Shown in pieces: positions 25,039 through 34,948 of a DNA stretch of 64,000 nucleotides. The notes below the pieces were generated by a model. The model saw only the letters and a program-made list of their open reading frames with translations. It had not been told where the DNA came from and made no database searches. The stretch is from the NCBI RefSeq assembly GCF_016735585.2, contig NZ_JAERSE020000002.1:806001-870000 (forward strand), in the 5' to 3' direction. This DNA comes from Chryseobacterium tagetis (GTDB lineage: Bacteria > Bacteroidota > Bacteroidia > Flavobacteriales > Weeksellaceae). Both the position numbers and the translations under genes were made by a program. How positions within the stretch are numbered: position 1 is the stretch's first letter; each line of letters opens with the position of its first letter.

Positions 25039-27444
25039 TTATTTTTCGATGGCAATATCGACTACCTCTTCCATTCGGTTGACATAGTGTACTTTAAGGT
25101 TCTTTAAATAGTCTTTTTTAATTTCTTCCACGTCTTTTCTGTTGGCTTCACAAAGAATAACATCTTTAATTCCTGCTCTGGTTGCTGCAAGAAGTTTTTC
25201 TTTGATTCCTCCTACAGGAAGAACTTTTCCTCTTAAAGTAATTTCTCCGGTCATCGCAAGATGAGGTTTTACTTTTTTATTTTTAAATGATGAAACCATA
25301 GAAGTCAGCATAGCAATACCTGCAGAAGGTCCGTCTTTTGGAGTTGCCCCTTCCGGAACGTGAACGTGAATATTGTGCTTTTCAATGTCCTCCTGAGAAA
25401 TTCCTAACTCGTCATGTTTTGCTTTAATGTATTCCAGAGCAATCGTAGCAGATTCTTTCATTACTGTTCCTAGATTTCCTGTCATAGTGAGAGTTCCTTT
25501 TCCATTGCTTAAAATGCTTTCAATGAATAAGATATCTCCGCCGACACTTGTCCAGGCTAAACCTGTTACAACACCCGGAACTCCAGTGATTTCCGATAAG
25601 CTTTTCGGTCTTGGAACTCCTAGAATTTCGTCTACTTTTTCAACAGAAATTTTATTGTCGTATTCTTTGTCTAATGCGGTCTGTAAAGCTACCCAACGCG
25701 CAATAGAAGCAATTCTTTTTTCCAGACTTCTTACACCGCTTTCGGATGTGTGAGCTTCAATGATATGTTTTAATTCAGCATTCCCAAGTTTGAATGATTT
25801 TGAATCCAATCCATTCTCATCCTGCTGTTTTTTAATTAAATGTCTCTTTGCAATTTCAATTTTTTCTTCCAGAGTATACCCTGCAATTTGAATAATCTCA
25901 GTTCTGTCCAACAATGGAGTCTGAATGGTCGATAATGAATTGGCCGTTGCAATAAACATGACTTTAGACAAATCATAACCCATTTCTAAGAAATTATCAT
26001 AGAAAGACTTATTTTGTTCAGGATCAAGAACTTCTAAAAGAGCTGAGCTTGGGTCCCCATGTAAGCCTTGTCCGATTTTATCCATTTCATCTAATACAAT
26101 TACAGGGTTGGAAGTTCCTGATTTCTTGATAGACTGAAGGATTCTTCCTGCCATTGCTCCAATGTAGGTCTTTCTGTGTCCGCGGATTTCGCTCTCATCG
26201 TGAAGTCCACCCAAAGAAAGTCTTACATATTTTCTTCCCAATGCGTCTGCAATTGATTTTCCTAATGAAGTTTTACCAACTCCTGGAGGACCAACCAATA
26301 GAAGAATAGGGGATTTCATATTGTTTTTCAGTTTTAAAACAGCCATGTGTTCCAAAATTCTCTTTTTGATATCCTCTAATCCAAAGTGGGCTTTATCTAA
26401 AATTTTCTCTGCTTTGGCAATATCAAAAACATCCTTTGTGTAGGTTTCCCAAGGAAGTTCCGTGAAGAAATCCAGATAATTTCTCTGAACATTATAATCA
26501 GGTGAATTAGGATTCTGACGTTGTAATCTGCTGATTTCCTTTTGAAAATGCTCTTCAACTTCAGTACTCCATGTTTTCTTTCTTGCTTTGGCAATCAGGT
26601 CTTCAACATCGCTTTCCGGACCGCCACCAAGTTCTTCCTGAATGGTTCTGATCTGTTGATTCAGAAAATATTCTCTTTGTTGTTTGTCAAGATCTTTTGA
26701 TGTTTTCTGATGGATCTGATTTCTAAGTTCAAGTTTTCTGAAATCTTCATGCATCATTTCATAGCATTTATTCGCTCTTTCCATCAGGTTTTTCTCTTCA
26801 AGCAGCTTTTGCTTTTCAACAGAAGGGAAATTAGCATTAGTGCAGATGAAATTTAATAAATCATCATTATTATTGATGTTCTTGATCGCGAAATTGGCAG
26901 CATTCGGAATATTAGGATCCAGTTCTATAATATTTAAAGCCAGATCTTTAACGTTTTCCAGCAATGCTTCATATTCTTCTTTGTTTTTAGGTTTAGCATC
27001 CTTAAGTTTTGAAATTTCAGCCTTGAAATAAGGCTGTGCTTCAGTCATGTTTTTGATCTTAAACCTGTGGAATCCTTTGGTAATTGCGGTGATATTACCT
27101 TCAGGAAGTTTTATGATTTTAATGATCTTTGCTAAAGTACCTGTATGATAAAGATCTTTTTCAGTCGGAGATTCAAGTTCTGAATTTTTCTGACTTACAA
27201 TTCCGATGAAATCTCCGTTTTTTTGCGCTTCTTCAAGGAGCTGTATTGAGGTTTTTCTTCCCGCAGTAATAGGAATTACCACATTAGGAAACATTACCAT
27301 GTTTCTTACAGGAAGTATCGGGAATATCTTTTGTTCTGAGTTTTTTTCTGTTTCAGAAAGATCAGAAAAATTGATCTCTTCAGCCACAATATCAAACCCG
27401 TCACCGATCATTTCTTCTAAGCTCATATCTTCAAATTCTGTCAT
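25039..27444 (-). CDS. lon: ATP-dependent Lon protease
   Basis: An 801-residue cytosolic AAA+ serine protease that degrades damaged and regulatory proteins. The order is an N-terminal substrate domain ([18 protein letters not shown]), a helical region, the ATPase with [15 protein letters not shown] and VIVLDEMDK, and the protease with [11 protein letters not shown], whose serine is catalytic, and the paired lysine in [10 protein letters not shown]. The ATG at 27444 is chosen because the longer frame begins with TTG inside a palindrome. Upstream lies an 8-bp-arm perfect palindrome at 27455-27471 that may be an operator. Confidence 0.97.
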   Translation of the reverse strand: MTEFEDMSLEEMIGDGFDIVAEEINFSDLSETEKNSEQKIFPILPVRNMVMFPNVVIPITAGRKTSIQLLEEAQKNGDFIGIVSQKNSELESPTEKDLYHTGTLAKIIKIIKLPEGNITAITKGFHRFKIKNMTEAQPYFKAEISKLKDAKPKNKEEYEALLENVKDLALNIIELDPNIPNAANFAIKNINNNDDLLNFICTNANFPSVEKQKLLEEKNLMERANKCYEMMHEDFRKLELRNQIHQKTSKDLDKQQREYFLNQQIRTIQEELGGGPESDVEDLIAKARKKTWSTEVEEHFQKEISRLQRQNPNSPDYNVQRNYLDFFTELPWETYTKDVFDIAKAEKILDKAHFGLEDIKKRILEHMAVLKLKNNMKSPILLLVGPPGVGKTSLGKSIADALGRKYVRLSLGGLHDESEIRGHRKTYIGAMAGRILQSIKKSGTSNPVIVLDEMDKIGQGLHGDPSSALLEVLDPEQNKSFYDNFLEMGYDLSKVMFIATANSLSTIQTPLLDRTEIIQIAGYTLEEKIEIAKRHLIKKQQDENGLDSKSFKLGNAELKHIIEAHTSESGVRSLEKRIASIARWVALQTALDKEYDNKISVEKVDEILGVPRPKSLSEITGVPGVVTGLAWTSVGGDILFIESILSNGKGTLTMTGNLGTVMKESATIALEYIKAKHDELGISQEDIEKHNIHVHVPEGATPKDGPSAGIAMLTSMVSSFKNKKVKPHLAMTGEITLRGKVLPVGGIKEKLLAATRAGIKDVILCEANRKDVEEIKKDYLKNLKVHYVNRMEEVVDIAIEK

Positions 27445-27454
27445 AATTATGTTG

Positions 27455-27471
27455 AATGACAAATTGTCATT
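27455..27471. promoter_or_regulatory. Palindromic candidate operator upstream of lon
   Basis: AATGACAA (27455-27462) and TTGTCATT (27464-27471) are perfect arms around one A, 10 bp upstream of the lon start codon. The half-site TGACA resembles Crp/Fnr-type half-sites. The role is inferred only from symmetry and position. Confidence 0.35.
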
Positions 27472-27703
27472 TCCATGTTAAATCGTTAAAGGAAAATTCT
27501 ATACTATGCTTTGAAAATACATAATATAGCATATTGCTGTAAAATGCACAATACTTATGCCATTTGTTTTTTGTGAAAAAATGCGGTCAAAATTTCCTTT
27601 TTTATAAAATTTTCATTTTAAAAATTAAAAAAAGGACTTAGATTTCTGTAATTTCTTAAAAATGTGTATTTTCGCAAACTGATAAAAAACTATAATATAT
27701 AAA

Positions 27704-29848
27704 ATGGCAATTTTAGGACAGATTAGGAGTAAACCTTGGCTTTTGATGGGAGTAATTGCATTGGCGCTTTTGGCGTTTTTGGTAAACCCGGACAGTATAG
27801 ATAAGGTGTTTGGGAAAAACCCTGATGTTTTAGGAAAAGTGAATGGTGAAAAAATTACCCGTGAAGAATTTAACGACCAGCTTTTTGTATTACAGCAGCA
27901 AGCAGAACAACAAGGTCAGCCGAAAAACGGTCTTGAAGAGCAGGCTTGGCAATTGTTGGTTCAGTCAAAACTGATTAAACAGCAATTTGAAAAGCTAGGA
28001 TTTGAAATGACGGAAGATTATTTCTGGAATCAGCTTCAGTATGATCAGATGTTTGCTCAGAATAAACAATTCTTTGACGAAAAAGGAAATTTTAAGACTC
28101 AGGAGCTTAAAAAACAGATAGAGGACATGAAGAACATGAGTCCTGATGGCTATAATCAATGGTTGAAAACAAGAAAGTCAATCGAATATAGACTAATGGC
28201 TAGACAGGTGTTTGCGAATATCTCTGCAGGAGTTACTACAGGTAAAAAAGAAGCTGAAGAATTGATGAGACAGAGAGATCAGCTTGCAGATATTGATTTT
28301 GTAAAAGTTGATTATGCAGCTTATCTTCAAAAGACTAAAATTAATGTTACGACTGAAGATTTAGCTAACTATATCAAACAACATCCTGTGATGTTCAAAG
28401 CTGAACCTAGCAGAAATATTGGTGTAGTATTTTTCCCGTCACAACCAAGTGCAGCGGATGATGCGGCAGCTCAGAAAGAAATTACAAAACTGTTTGCAGG
28501 AGGTACTGATGCTAGTGGAGGAACTGAAAACTTCCAGAACACGAAGAATGACTCTATGTTCGTAATGGCTAATTCTGATGCTCAGTTTAATAATAAATAT
28601 GTAAGTCCAAATCAATTGCCTCCAACAATTCAGGGGCAGATTGCTACGGCTGCTGTTGGACAGACTTTCGGTCCATACAAAGAGCAGGGAGCTTATGTTG
28701 TTTCTAAACTTTTAGGAAAGAAAACTTCAGATTCTACATTATCAAGACATATACTTATTGCTTTCAAAGGAAGTCCGGCAGGTCAGGATGTGAAAAGATC
28801 TAAAGAAGAAGCTAAAAAATTGGCCGACTCTATCGGAGCAATTGTAAAAGCAAACCCTGCTAAATTTACAGAGTTCCTTAAGTTATCTAATGACCCAAGC
28901 TCAGCCGCTCAAGGAGGAAGCTTAGGTTGGACTACACCAGAAACCCCTTTCGTTCCAGAATTCTTAGCATATTTAGCTAATAATCCTAAAGGAGCAACAG
29001 GAGTTGTTGAAACTCAGTTTGGATATCATATCATCAATATTGAAGATAAAAAAGCCGGAGCAATGGGGTATAAAGTTGCTAACCTGGTAAAAGTTATTAA
29101 GCCGTCTGATGCTACAGAAGCTCAAACAGATAAAAACGCAAGAAGATTTATTCAGCAGGTACAAGGGAAATCATTCAATGATTTTGTAAATATTGCTAAA
29201 AAAGGAAACTATCAATTCTCTAATCCTAAACAAGCGAAAAGATTTGATGGTCAGCTTCAAGGATTGGGTACAGAGAAAGATGCAGATATCTTAGCTTGGG
29301 CTTTTGATAAGAAAAGAGAAAAAGGAGATACTGAATTCTTTACAGTAGACGGAACAGGAGATAAAATTGTTGTTTACCTAAACGGAAAACAAGAAAAAGG
29401 GACTGCTGATCCTGAATCAGTAAGAGATCAGATAGAAGGAGTTGTTAAAAATAAATTGGCTGCAAAACAAATTGCTGAGAAAATCGGTAAAGCAGGTAAT
29501 TTAGATCAAATTGCTAAGCAATTCGGAACGACAAAACAATCTGCTCAGGTGAATCTTTTAAGCCCTTCAGTAGCAGGAGCTATGGAACCTAAAGTAGCAG
29601 GAGCTGCATTTGGAGTAGCAAAAGGTAAAATTTCTAATCCAATTGAAGGAGGAACAGGAGTTTATGTTTTAATTAAAAAGAATGAAACTGTAAATAAACA
29701 GCCTGGAGATCTTAAGCAGTTTACAGAATCTGTAACTCAGAGAAATGCAGGAATGTTCGGTCAGGGTTGGATGAAGAGTTTACAAGACAACGCAGATATC
29801 GAAGATTACAGAATTGAAATCTGGAATAAAGTAGGAGCTCAACAATAA
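27704..29848 (+). CDS. Peptidylprolyl isomerase, PpiD/SurA-like periplasmic chaperone
   Basis: A 714-residue protein anchored by one N-terminal membrane helix (PWLLMGVIALALLAFLV). A SurA/PpiD N-terminal chaperone region follows (VLGKVNGEKITREEFNDQL), then a parvulin PPIase domain around residues 340-460 (SRHILIAFKG, GGSLGWTTPETPFVPEF, GVVETQFGYHIINIED). The rest is helical. It should fold outer-membrane and secreted proteins at the periplasmic face of the inner membrane. The length exceeds E. coli PpiD (about 620) and fits the Bacteroidetes form. A sequence TATTTTCG about 30 bp upstream is near the -7 consensus. Confidence 0.9.
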   Translation: MAILGQIRSKPWLLMGVIALALLAFLVNPDSIDKVFGKNPDVLGKVNGEKITREEFNDQLFVLQQQAEQQGQPKNGLEEQAWQLLVQSKLIKQQFEKLGFEMTEDYFWNQLQYDQMFAQNKQFFDEKGNFKTQELKKQIEDMKNMSPDGYNQWLKTRKSIEYRLMARQVFANISAGVTTGKKEAEELMRQRDQLADIDFVKVDYAAYLQKTKINVTTEDLANYIKQHPVMFKAEPSRNIGVVFFPSQPSAADDAAAQKEITKLFAGGTDASGGTENFQNTKNDSMFVMANSDAQFNNKYVSPNQLPPTIQGQIATAAVGQTFGPYKEQGAYVVSKLLGKKTSDSTLSRHILIAFKGSPAGQDVKRSKEEAKKLADSIGAIVKANPAKFTEFLKLSNDPSSAAQGGSLGWTTPETPFVPEFLAYLANNPKGATGVVETQFGYHIINIEDKKAGAMGYKVANLVKVIKPSDATEAQTDKNARRFIQQVQGKSFNDFVNIAKKGNYQFSNPKQAKRFDGQLQGLGTEKDADILAWAFDKKREKGDTEFFTVDGTGDKIVVYLNGKQEKGTADPESVRDQIEGVVKNKLAAKQIAEKIGKAGNLDQIAKQFGTTKQSAQVNLLSPSVAGAMEPKVAGAAFGVAKGKISNPIEGGTGVYVLIKKNETVNKQPGDLKQFTESVTQRNAGMFGQGWMKSLQDNADIEDYRIEIWNKVGAQQ

Positions 29849-29870
29849 AATACACTCCTAAATAAAAATA

Positions 29871-29899
29871 AAAAGACGGCAATTATTGTCGTCTTTTTT
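29871..29899 (+). terminator. Terminator after the PPIase gene
   Basis: AAAAGACG (29871-29878) pairs with CGTCTTTT (29890-29897) with inner pairing CAAT/ATTG, followed by a T run. Confidence 0.85.
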
Positions 29900-29945
29900 G
29901 TATTTAAAGCAGAGCAATAAACGAAAACATTAATTTAAAATGTAG

Positions 29946-29953
29946 TATATTTG
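29946..29953 (+). promoter_or_regulatory. -7 element of the MCE gene
   Basis: TATATTTG matches the -7 consensus 22 bp before the GTG start at 29975. No clear -33 element is seen. Confidence 0.4.
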
Positions 29954-29974
29954 CTCATTAGAAAAAATTAGCAA

Positions 29975-30925
29975 GTGAAGTTCAGTAAAGAATTAAAAGC
30001 AGGTGTTATCGCGCTTTTAGCTATCGTAGGCTTTGTCGTATTATTTCAATTTATGAAAGGCAGGAGCCTTTTTACTACCGATAATATATTTTACGCAAAA
30101 TATGATAATGTAGAAGGTTTAGCGCAATCTTCTCCTGTTTCCATCAATGGTTTGAAAGTGGGGCAGGTCGTTAAAATCATTCCGCAAACATCAAAAACAG
30201 GACAAATTACATTCGTGGTTAAAATTACTGTTGATAATAGTTTCGAATTCTCAAAAAATTCTACATTAGAAATTTTCGAGCCGGGCTTAATGTCAGGAAA
30301 AGAAATGAGAGTGAATTTGGTGTATGGTGGGGCAACTGCAAAAGACGGAGATACATTGCAAGGAGCTTTCAAGCTGGGAATGATGGGCAGTCTTTCTTCT
30401 CAGGTTGGACCGGTAAAAGATCAATTGCAAACAGTTTTATACAGAGTTGACTCTTTAATGTCAAATGCGAATAAAATTGTTGACGGCGAAAATAGAGCTG
30501 AAATCAGAGCTTTATTGTCAAACCTTAATAAAACGGTTGGTGCATTGCAGACTACAGCAGGAAATGTAAATAATTTGGTAGGACACAATGATCCGAAGCT
30601 TCAGAAAGTACTAGATGATGCAAGTATTACCATGCAGAGTGGTAAAATTACTTTGGATAAATATGGAAATCTTGCCGAAAGCATTGATACTAAAAAGCTG
30701 AATGCTACCATTGCAAATTTAGACGCTACAGTCGGACAACTGAATCAGGTGATCGGTGGAATTGACAGAGGAGAGGGAAGTTTAGGTAAACTGATGAAAG
30801 ACGAGCAGCTGTATAACAACTTGAATTCAGCTTCTACCAATCTGAATTCTTTAATAGAAGATATGAAAGCAAATCCGAAGAGATACATCAATTTCTCTGT
30901 TTTCGGAAAGAATAATAAAAACTAA
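29975..30925 (+). CDS. MCE/MlaD-family lipid-transport protein
   Basis: A 316-residue protein starting at GTG 29975 (GTG AAG TTC), the only start before the membrane anchor (LKAGVIALLAIVGFVVLFQF). The MCE domain follows: YAKYDNVEGLAQSSPVSINGLKVGQV, then SGKEMRVNLVYGG. The C-terminal two-thirds are helical and polar, as in MlaD-like substrate-binding subunits. It would bind phospholipids in the periplasm and work with the MlaE/MlaF-type genes at 11805-13372. A Bacteroidetes-like arrangement separates the MCE gene from the ABC genes. Confidence 0.9.
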   Translation: MKFSKELKAGVIALLAIVGFVVLFQFMKGRSLFTTDNIFYAKYDNVEGLAQSSPVSINGLKVGQVVKIIPQTSKTGQITFVVKITVDNSFEFSKNSTLEIFEPGLMSGKEMRVNLVYGGATAKDGDTLQGAFKLGMMGSLSSQVGPVKDQLQTVLYRVDSLMSNANKIVDGENRAEIRALLSNLNKTVGALQTTAGNVNNLVGHNDPKLQKVLDDASITMQSGKITLDKYGNLAESIDTKKLNATIANLDATVGQLNQVIGGIDRGEGSLGKLMKDEQLYNNLNSASTNLNSLIEDMKANPKRYINFSVFGKNNKN

Positions 30926-30935
30926 AACGTAAGCC

Positions 30936-32261
30936 ATGCAATATATCGATAATATTATTTTTCTGATTTTATTAGTTGCGGGTTTTGGGCTGTTTGCAAA
31001 AAGTCTGCAAAAGATATATAGAAACATCAGATTAGGAAGAGAAATCAACAGAAACGACAGAAAAGGAGAACGCTGGGAAACCATGGCTCGTGTGGCAATG
31101 GGACAGAGTAAAATGGTAAAAAGACCTGTAGCAGGTATTTTACACCTTTTCGTGTATGTAGGTTTTGTGATTATTAATATTGAACTTGTTGAAATCATTG
31201 TTGACGGAATATTCGGAACACACCGATTTCTATCCTCCATATTCGGACATGGTTTTTATAACTTCTTCACCGCTACCTTAGAAGTTTTAGCACTTTTGGT
31301 AGTAATCGGAGTTGTTGTATTTTTCATCCGTAGAAACTTTTACGGCGTGAAAAGATTAACTATGAAAGAACTTTTCGGATGGCCGAAACATGATGCGAAC
31401 TGGATTTTGATCATCGAGTTTGCTTTAATGATGGCTTTCTTCAAAATGAATGCTTCAGATTGGGTTCTTCAGCAAAGAGGATTGCTTCCTGAGCATGGAA
31501 GTTTTCCGATCAGTTCTACAATTTTAGGACCTGTTTTCAATAATTTTGGTGACGGCTTCTTATTCTTCACAGAAAAAGCGGCTTGGTGGTTTCACTTTGT
31601 AGGAATCTTATTCTTCATGAATTACCTTTATTACTCTAAGCATTTGCATATTATTTTAGCTTTCCCAAGTACTTGGTATGCGAATCTGGAGAAAAAAGGA
31701 AAGTTCAACAATCTGGAGTCAGTTACCAAAGAAATTAAACTCATGATGGATCCCAATGCAGATCCATACGCAGCTCCGGCAGAAGGAGAGGCAGAAGTTC
31801 CTTCGAAATTCGGGGCAGAAGATATTTTTGATTTAAATCAGGTTCAGCTGTTAAATGCATATTCTTGTACAGAATGTGGCCGTTGTACCTCAGTTTGCCC
31901 TGCCAATATCACAGGTAAAAAACTATCTCCGAGATTGATTTTAATGAAAACCAGAGACCGTCTGGAAGAAGTGGGAAGAAATATCGATAAGAACGGAAGC
32001 TTTGTAGATGACGGAAAGAAATTGTTGAACGATTATATTACAAAAGAAGAGCTTTGGGCTTGTACTACGTGTAATGCCTGTACAGATGCTTGTCCGGTGT
32101 TATTAGACCCGCTTTCAATTATTTTTGAAATGAGAAGATTCCTAGTGATGGAGCAATCTGCTGCACCTCAGGAATTAAATCTGATGATGACGAATGTTGA
32201 AAACAATGCTGCTCCTTGGCAGTATAATCAGGCAGACCGTCTGAATTGGGCAAATGATTAA
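30936..32261 (+). CDS. Membrane-bound (4Fe-4S) electron-transfer protein
   Basis: A 441-residue protein. Its N-terminal half has about five membrane helices, and its C-terminal half carries two ferredoxin-like clusters: CTECGRCTSVCPANI and CTTCNACTDACPVLL, both with the CxxCxxCxxxCP pattern. This is the HdrD/GlpC-like layout with a membrane domain that may bind heme b. It starts 10 bp after the MCE gene and is followed by a second Fe-S protein, so the two probably form one electron-transfer complex, perhaps linking quinone and acyl-CoA oxidation through ETF. That link is inferred. Confidence 0.87.
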   Translation: MQYIDNIIFLILLVAGFGLFAKSLQKIYRNIRLGREINRNDRKGERWETMARVAMGQSKMVKRPVAGILHLFVYVGFVIINIELVEIIVDGIFGTHRFLSSIFGHGFYNFFTATLEVLALLVVIGVVVFFIRRNFYGVKRLTMKELFGWPKHDANWILIIEFALMMAFFKMNASDWVLQQRGLLPEHGSFPISSTILGPVFNNFGDGFLFFTEKAAWWFHFVGILFFMNYLYYSKHLHIILAFPSTWYANLEKKGKFNNLESVTKEIKLMMDPNADPYAAPAEGEAEVPSKFGAEDIFDLNQVQLLNAYSCTECGRCTSVCPANITGKKLSPRLILMKTRDRLEEVGRNIDKNGSFVDDGKKLLNDYITKEELWACTTCNACTDACPVLLDPLSIIFEMRRFLVMEQSAAPQELNLMMTNVENNAAPWQYNQADRLNWAND

Positions 32262-32345
32262 TTAATTTAACAATGTAAAAATGTAACGATGTAACAATCA
32301 TTCGTAAACTGTTGCACTGTTATATTGATAAATTTGAAAACTACT
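32262..32345 (+). other. Intergenic stretch with short tandem AATGTAAC-like units
   Basis: Between the two Fe-S genes the DNA reads as degenerate repeats of about 9 bp (AATGTAAAA, ATGTAACG, ATGTAACA) at 32269-32300, then a loosely similar stretch. Similar strings are common between flavobacterial genes. I see no promoter or terminator here. Confidence 0.4.
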
Positions 32346-33131
32346 ATGGATTTCACGATAAAAACAATGGCCGAATACGCAATGGAAGGCAAATCTCCGG
32401 AAGTTCTTTTCTGGGTAGGATGTGCCGGAAGTTTTGATGACAGAGCAAAAAAAATAACAAAAGCATTCTGTAAGATCCTTAATAAAATAGGAGTTGAGTT
32501 TGCTGTTTTAGGACAGGAAGAAAGCTGCACAGGAGATCCTGCAAAACGTGCCGGGAACGAGTTTGTTTTTCAGATGATGGCATTGACGAACATTGAAGTT
32601 CTGAATGCGTATGAAGTGAAAAAAATCGTAACAGCTTGTCCGCACTGTTTCAATACCCTGAAAAATGAATATCCAAGTTTAGGCGGAAATTTTGAAGTGG
32701 TACACCATACGCAGTTCCTTAAAACATTAATGCAGGAAGGACGTCTGAAAATTGAAGGAGGCGCTTTCAAGGGGAAGAAGATCACATTTCACGATCCTTG
32801 CTATTTAGGAAGAGCCAATGATGAATATGAAGCACCAAGAATGCTTCTGGAAAAATTGGATGCCGAGCTTGTAGAAATGAAGCGTTGCAAAACCAACGGA
32901 TTGTGCTGTGGAGCAGGAGGTGCACAGATGTTTAAAGAGCCTGAAAAAGGAAATAAAGACATCAATATAGAAAGAACAGAAGAAGCATTATCATTTGAGC
33001 CAAAAGTGATCGCGACAGGCTGCCCTTTCTGTAATACTATGATGACCGACGGAGTAAAGCACTTCAATAAAAATGAAGAAGTTGCCGTAAAAGATATTGT
33101 AGAACTTCTGGCAGAAGCAGAAGATTTATAG
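32346..33131 (+). CDS. (Fe-S)-binding protein with cysteine-rich CCG domains
   Basis: The 261-residue product starts at ATG 32346; an in-frame TTG at 32325 is possible but less likely. Two CCG-type domains bind a noncubane or [4Fe-4S] cluster and appear as FHDPCYLGRAN and CKTNGLCCGAGGAQMF in the C-terminal half, with VGCAGSFDDRA and TACPHCFNTL in the N-terminal half. It resembles HdrB/GlcF/LutA-type electron-transfer proteins. It is the probable soluble partner of the membrane Fe-S protein just upstream. Confidence 0.9.
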   Translation: MDFTIKTMAEYAMEGKSPEVLFWVGCAGSFDDRAKKITKAFCKILNKIGVEFAVLGQEESCTGDPAKRAGNEFVFQMMALTNIEVLNAYEVKKIVTACPHCFNTLKNEYPSLGGNFEVVHHTQFLKTLMQEGRLKIEGGAFKGKKITFHDPCYLGRANDEYEAPRMLLEKLDAELVEMKRCKTNGLCCGAGGAQMFKEPEKGNKDINIERTEEALSFEPKVIATGCPFCNTMMTDGVKHFNKNEEVAVKDIVELLAEAEDL

Positions 33132-33154
33132 ATGACTAAAGTTAAATACAAATT

Positions 33155-33189
33155 TAAACCTCAAGATATTCTTGGGGTTTGTTATTTTT
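33155..33189 (+). terminator. Terminator after the Fe-S gene pair
   Basis: AAACCTCAAG (33155-33164) pairs with CTTGGGGTTT (33170-33179), with one G-U pair, followed by a T-rich tract. Confidence 0.75.
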
Positions 33190-33236
33190 AATATATAAAT
33201 TATAATTCTTAATTTTACTCTTTAAATTTATTGGAA

Positions 33237-33725
33237 ATGAAAATTGAAGAATCTAATATTGTAGAAACCAACGACTACAGAGTTATCATATATCCTGCAT
33301 CAAGACCATTTACAACCAAAGAAGCTAAAACGATTACAGAAAAACTATATGACTTTCTAGCAACTTGGGCAGCACACGGAAAACCGCTTTCTTCCTCTTT
33401 TAAAATTGAGAAAAACCAGTTTATTATTATCTGTGTAGACGAAGAAAAAGAAATGGCTTCCGGATGCAGTATCGATGCACTTGGAAAGATTATGAGAGAA
33501 ATTGATGAAGAATATCAATTGGGCTTATTCGACAGAATGAAAGCAAGTTTTGTTGAAAATGGAGAAGTAAAAACATTAAAACTCATAGATTTTAAATCGA
33601 AATTAAGAAACAACGAAATCTCTAAAGACATCGAAGTATTTGACTTTTCTAAAAATACCTATCTTGATTTTTTAAGTCACTTTTTGTTGCCGCTTGAAAA
33701 AAGCTGGGCAGCTTCTATAAAATAA
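33237..33725 (+). CDS. Conserved hypothetical protein
   Basis: A 162-residue soluble protein from ATG 33237 (an in-frame TTG at 33231 is also possible). It begins NDYRVIIYPASRPFT and contains FLATWAAHGKPLSSSFKI and FIIICVDEEKEMASGCSIDALGKIM, a strand-helix pattern conserved in Flavobacteriia. I recall relatives being labelled as ABC transporter ATPases, but no Walker motif is present, so that label is wrong for this sequence. Function is unknown. Confidence 0.8.
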   Translation: MKIEESNIVETNDYRVIIYPASRPFTTKEAKTITEKLYDFLATWAAHGKPLSSSFKIEKNQFIIICVDEEKEMASGCSIDALGKIMREIDEEYQLGLFDRMKASFVENGEVKTLKLIDFKSKLRNNEISKDIEVFDFSKNTYLDFLSHFLLPLEKSWAASIK

Positions 33726-33743
33726 TTTTTTAAAAGATATCTG

Positions 33744-33792
33744 AATTTCCTCCGAGGTTTCCTGTATGCTGAAACTTCTGAGGAAATTTTCT
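33744..33792 (+). terminator. Long hairpin terminator
   Basis: An imperfect 18-bp inverted repeat (33744-33761 with 33770-33787) is followed by TTTTC. It separates the hypothetical gene from the polysaccharide genes. Confidence 0.7.
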
Positions 33793-33812
33793 TAGCATAA
33801 TACACGTTCCGG

Positions 33813-34943
33813 ATGCAAAAAGTACTTTTTTTAACAACCGCTCATCACTACGATGATGACAGAATTTTTTTTCACCAGGCAAAAACGCTTGCTGAAGAAG
33901 GTTTTGAAGTTAAAATAAGCAGCCTTTCTTCAGATATGCAGGGAAATCTAGATGGAATTCAGATAGAATCCTATTCTATCCTAGAAAAATCAGTACAGGT
34001 AAAAGCTGAAGCTTTTAGAAAGATCTGTCAATCATTTCTGCCTGACTGTATCATTTGTTCAGAACCTATTGCTGTTTTCGCCGCAAAAAAACATCAGAAA
34101 GAGAAAAAAGTAAGTATTATTTATGATATCACCGAATGGTATCCTGCAATGTCAATGTTGGAAGCCTATTCTTATCCTGCAAAAATAATTCATGCCATAA
34201 AGTTTTTTCTGGTTCAGTTATACGCTGGTTTTTTAAGCACGCATTTTATTTTTGGAGAAAGTACGAAGAAATTTCCTTTAGCTTATTTTTTTCCGTTTAA
34301 AAAAAGCATGTTACTTCCTTATTATCCGGATGAAAAATATGTTGTACCAAATGTTAAAAAGCTTTCTCCAAACGAAATAACCCTTTGCTATACAGGAGCA
34401 TTGTCAGAAGATAAAGGAATAGGTAATTTTTTTAAGACAGTAGATTCCTTGAGAAAAAAAGCACCGGAAATAATTATAAAATTGCTGATTGTAGGAGCTG
34501 CAAGAAAAGAAAGTGATGAAAATTATTTTAAAAACCTGCTATCTGAATATAATTTTGAACACATTGAGATCAGAAAACCAACTTCATTCGAGCGTTTTAC
34601 AGAAACTTTTGCTGATGCAGATCTCTGCTTTGATCTTAGAGAACTCAATTTTGAAAATAACCACTCGTTACCGATAAAACTGTTCTATTATATCGGAGCC
34701 GGAAAACCTGTAATATACTCAAACCTAAAGGGAATTCGTGAACATATGGATGTTTCGGGATTTGGGCAGCTTGTTGATCCCCAAAATGCAGAAATTATTT
34801 CCGATTTAATTGTAAATTACATCCGGAATCCGGAACATTATTATAACCATGCGGTCAATGCCCGAAAAGAATTTGAAGAAAAATATAATTGGAAGGTAAT
34901 CCGGAATTCTTTCATCGATTTTGTAAAAAAATCTATTAAATAA
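33813..34943 (+). CDS. Glycosyltransferase family 4 protein
   Basis: A 376-residue GT-B fold enzyme. The N-terminal half (VLFLTTAHHYDDDRIFFHQAK) holds the acceptor domain, and the C-terminal half has LCYTGALSEDKGIGNF, a basic donor-binding loop, and LPIKLFYYIGAGKPVIYSN near the end, the usual GT4 E/P-rich region with a variant motif. It transfers a sugar to a lipid-linked or surface glycan. It is followed 5 bp later by a flippase gene, so both belong to a surface polysaccharide unit. Confidence 0.88.
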   Translation: MQKVLFLTTAHHYDDDRIFFHQAKTLAEEGFEVKISSLSSDMQGNLDGIQIESYSILEKSVQVKAEAFRKICQSFLPDCIICSEPIAVFAAKKHQKEKKVSIIYDITEWYPAMSMLEAYSYPAKIIHAIKFFLVQLYAGFLSTHFIFGESTKKFPLAYFFPFKKSMLLPYYPDEKYVVPNVKKLSPNEITLCYTGALSEDKGIGNFFKTVDSLRKKAPEIIIKLLIVGAARKESDENYFKNLLSEYNFEHIEIRKPTSFERFTETFADADLCFDLRELNFENNHSLPIKLFYYIGAGKPVIYSNLKGIREHMDVSGFGQLVDPQNAEIISDLIVNYIRNPEHYYNHAVNARKEFEEKYNWKVIRNSFIDFVKKSIK

Positions 34944-34948
34944 TTACC

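Noticed and set aside
27445..27462. Longer Lon start at TTG 27462
   Set aside because: The TTG lies within a palindrome; ATG 27444 gives a Lon N terminus of normal length.
33237..33725. ABC transporter ATPase label for the protein
   Set aside because: No Walker A, Walker B or signature motif is present in the 162 residues.
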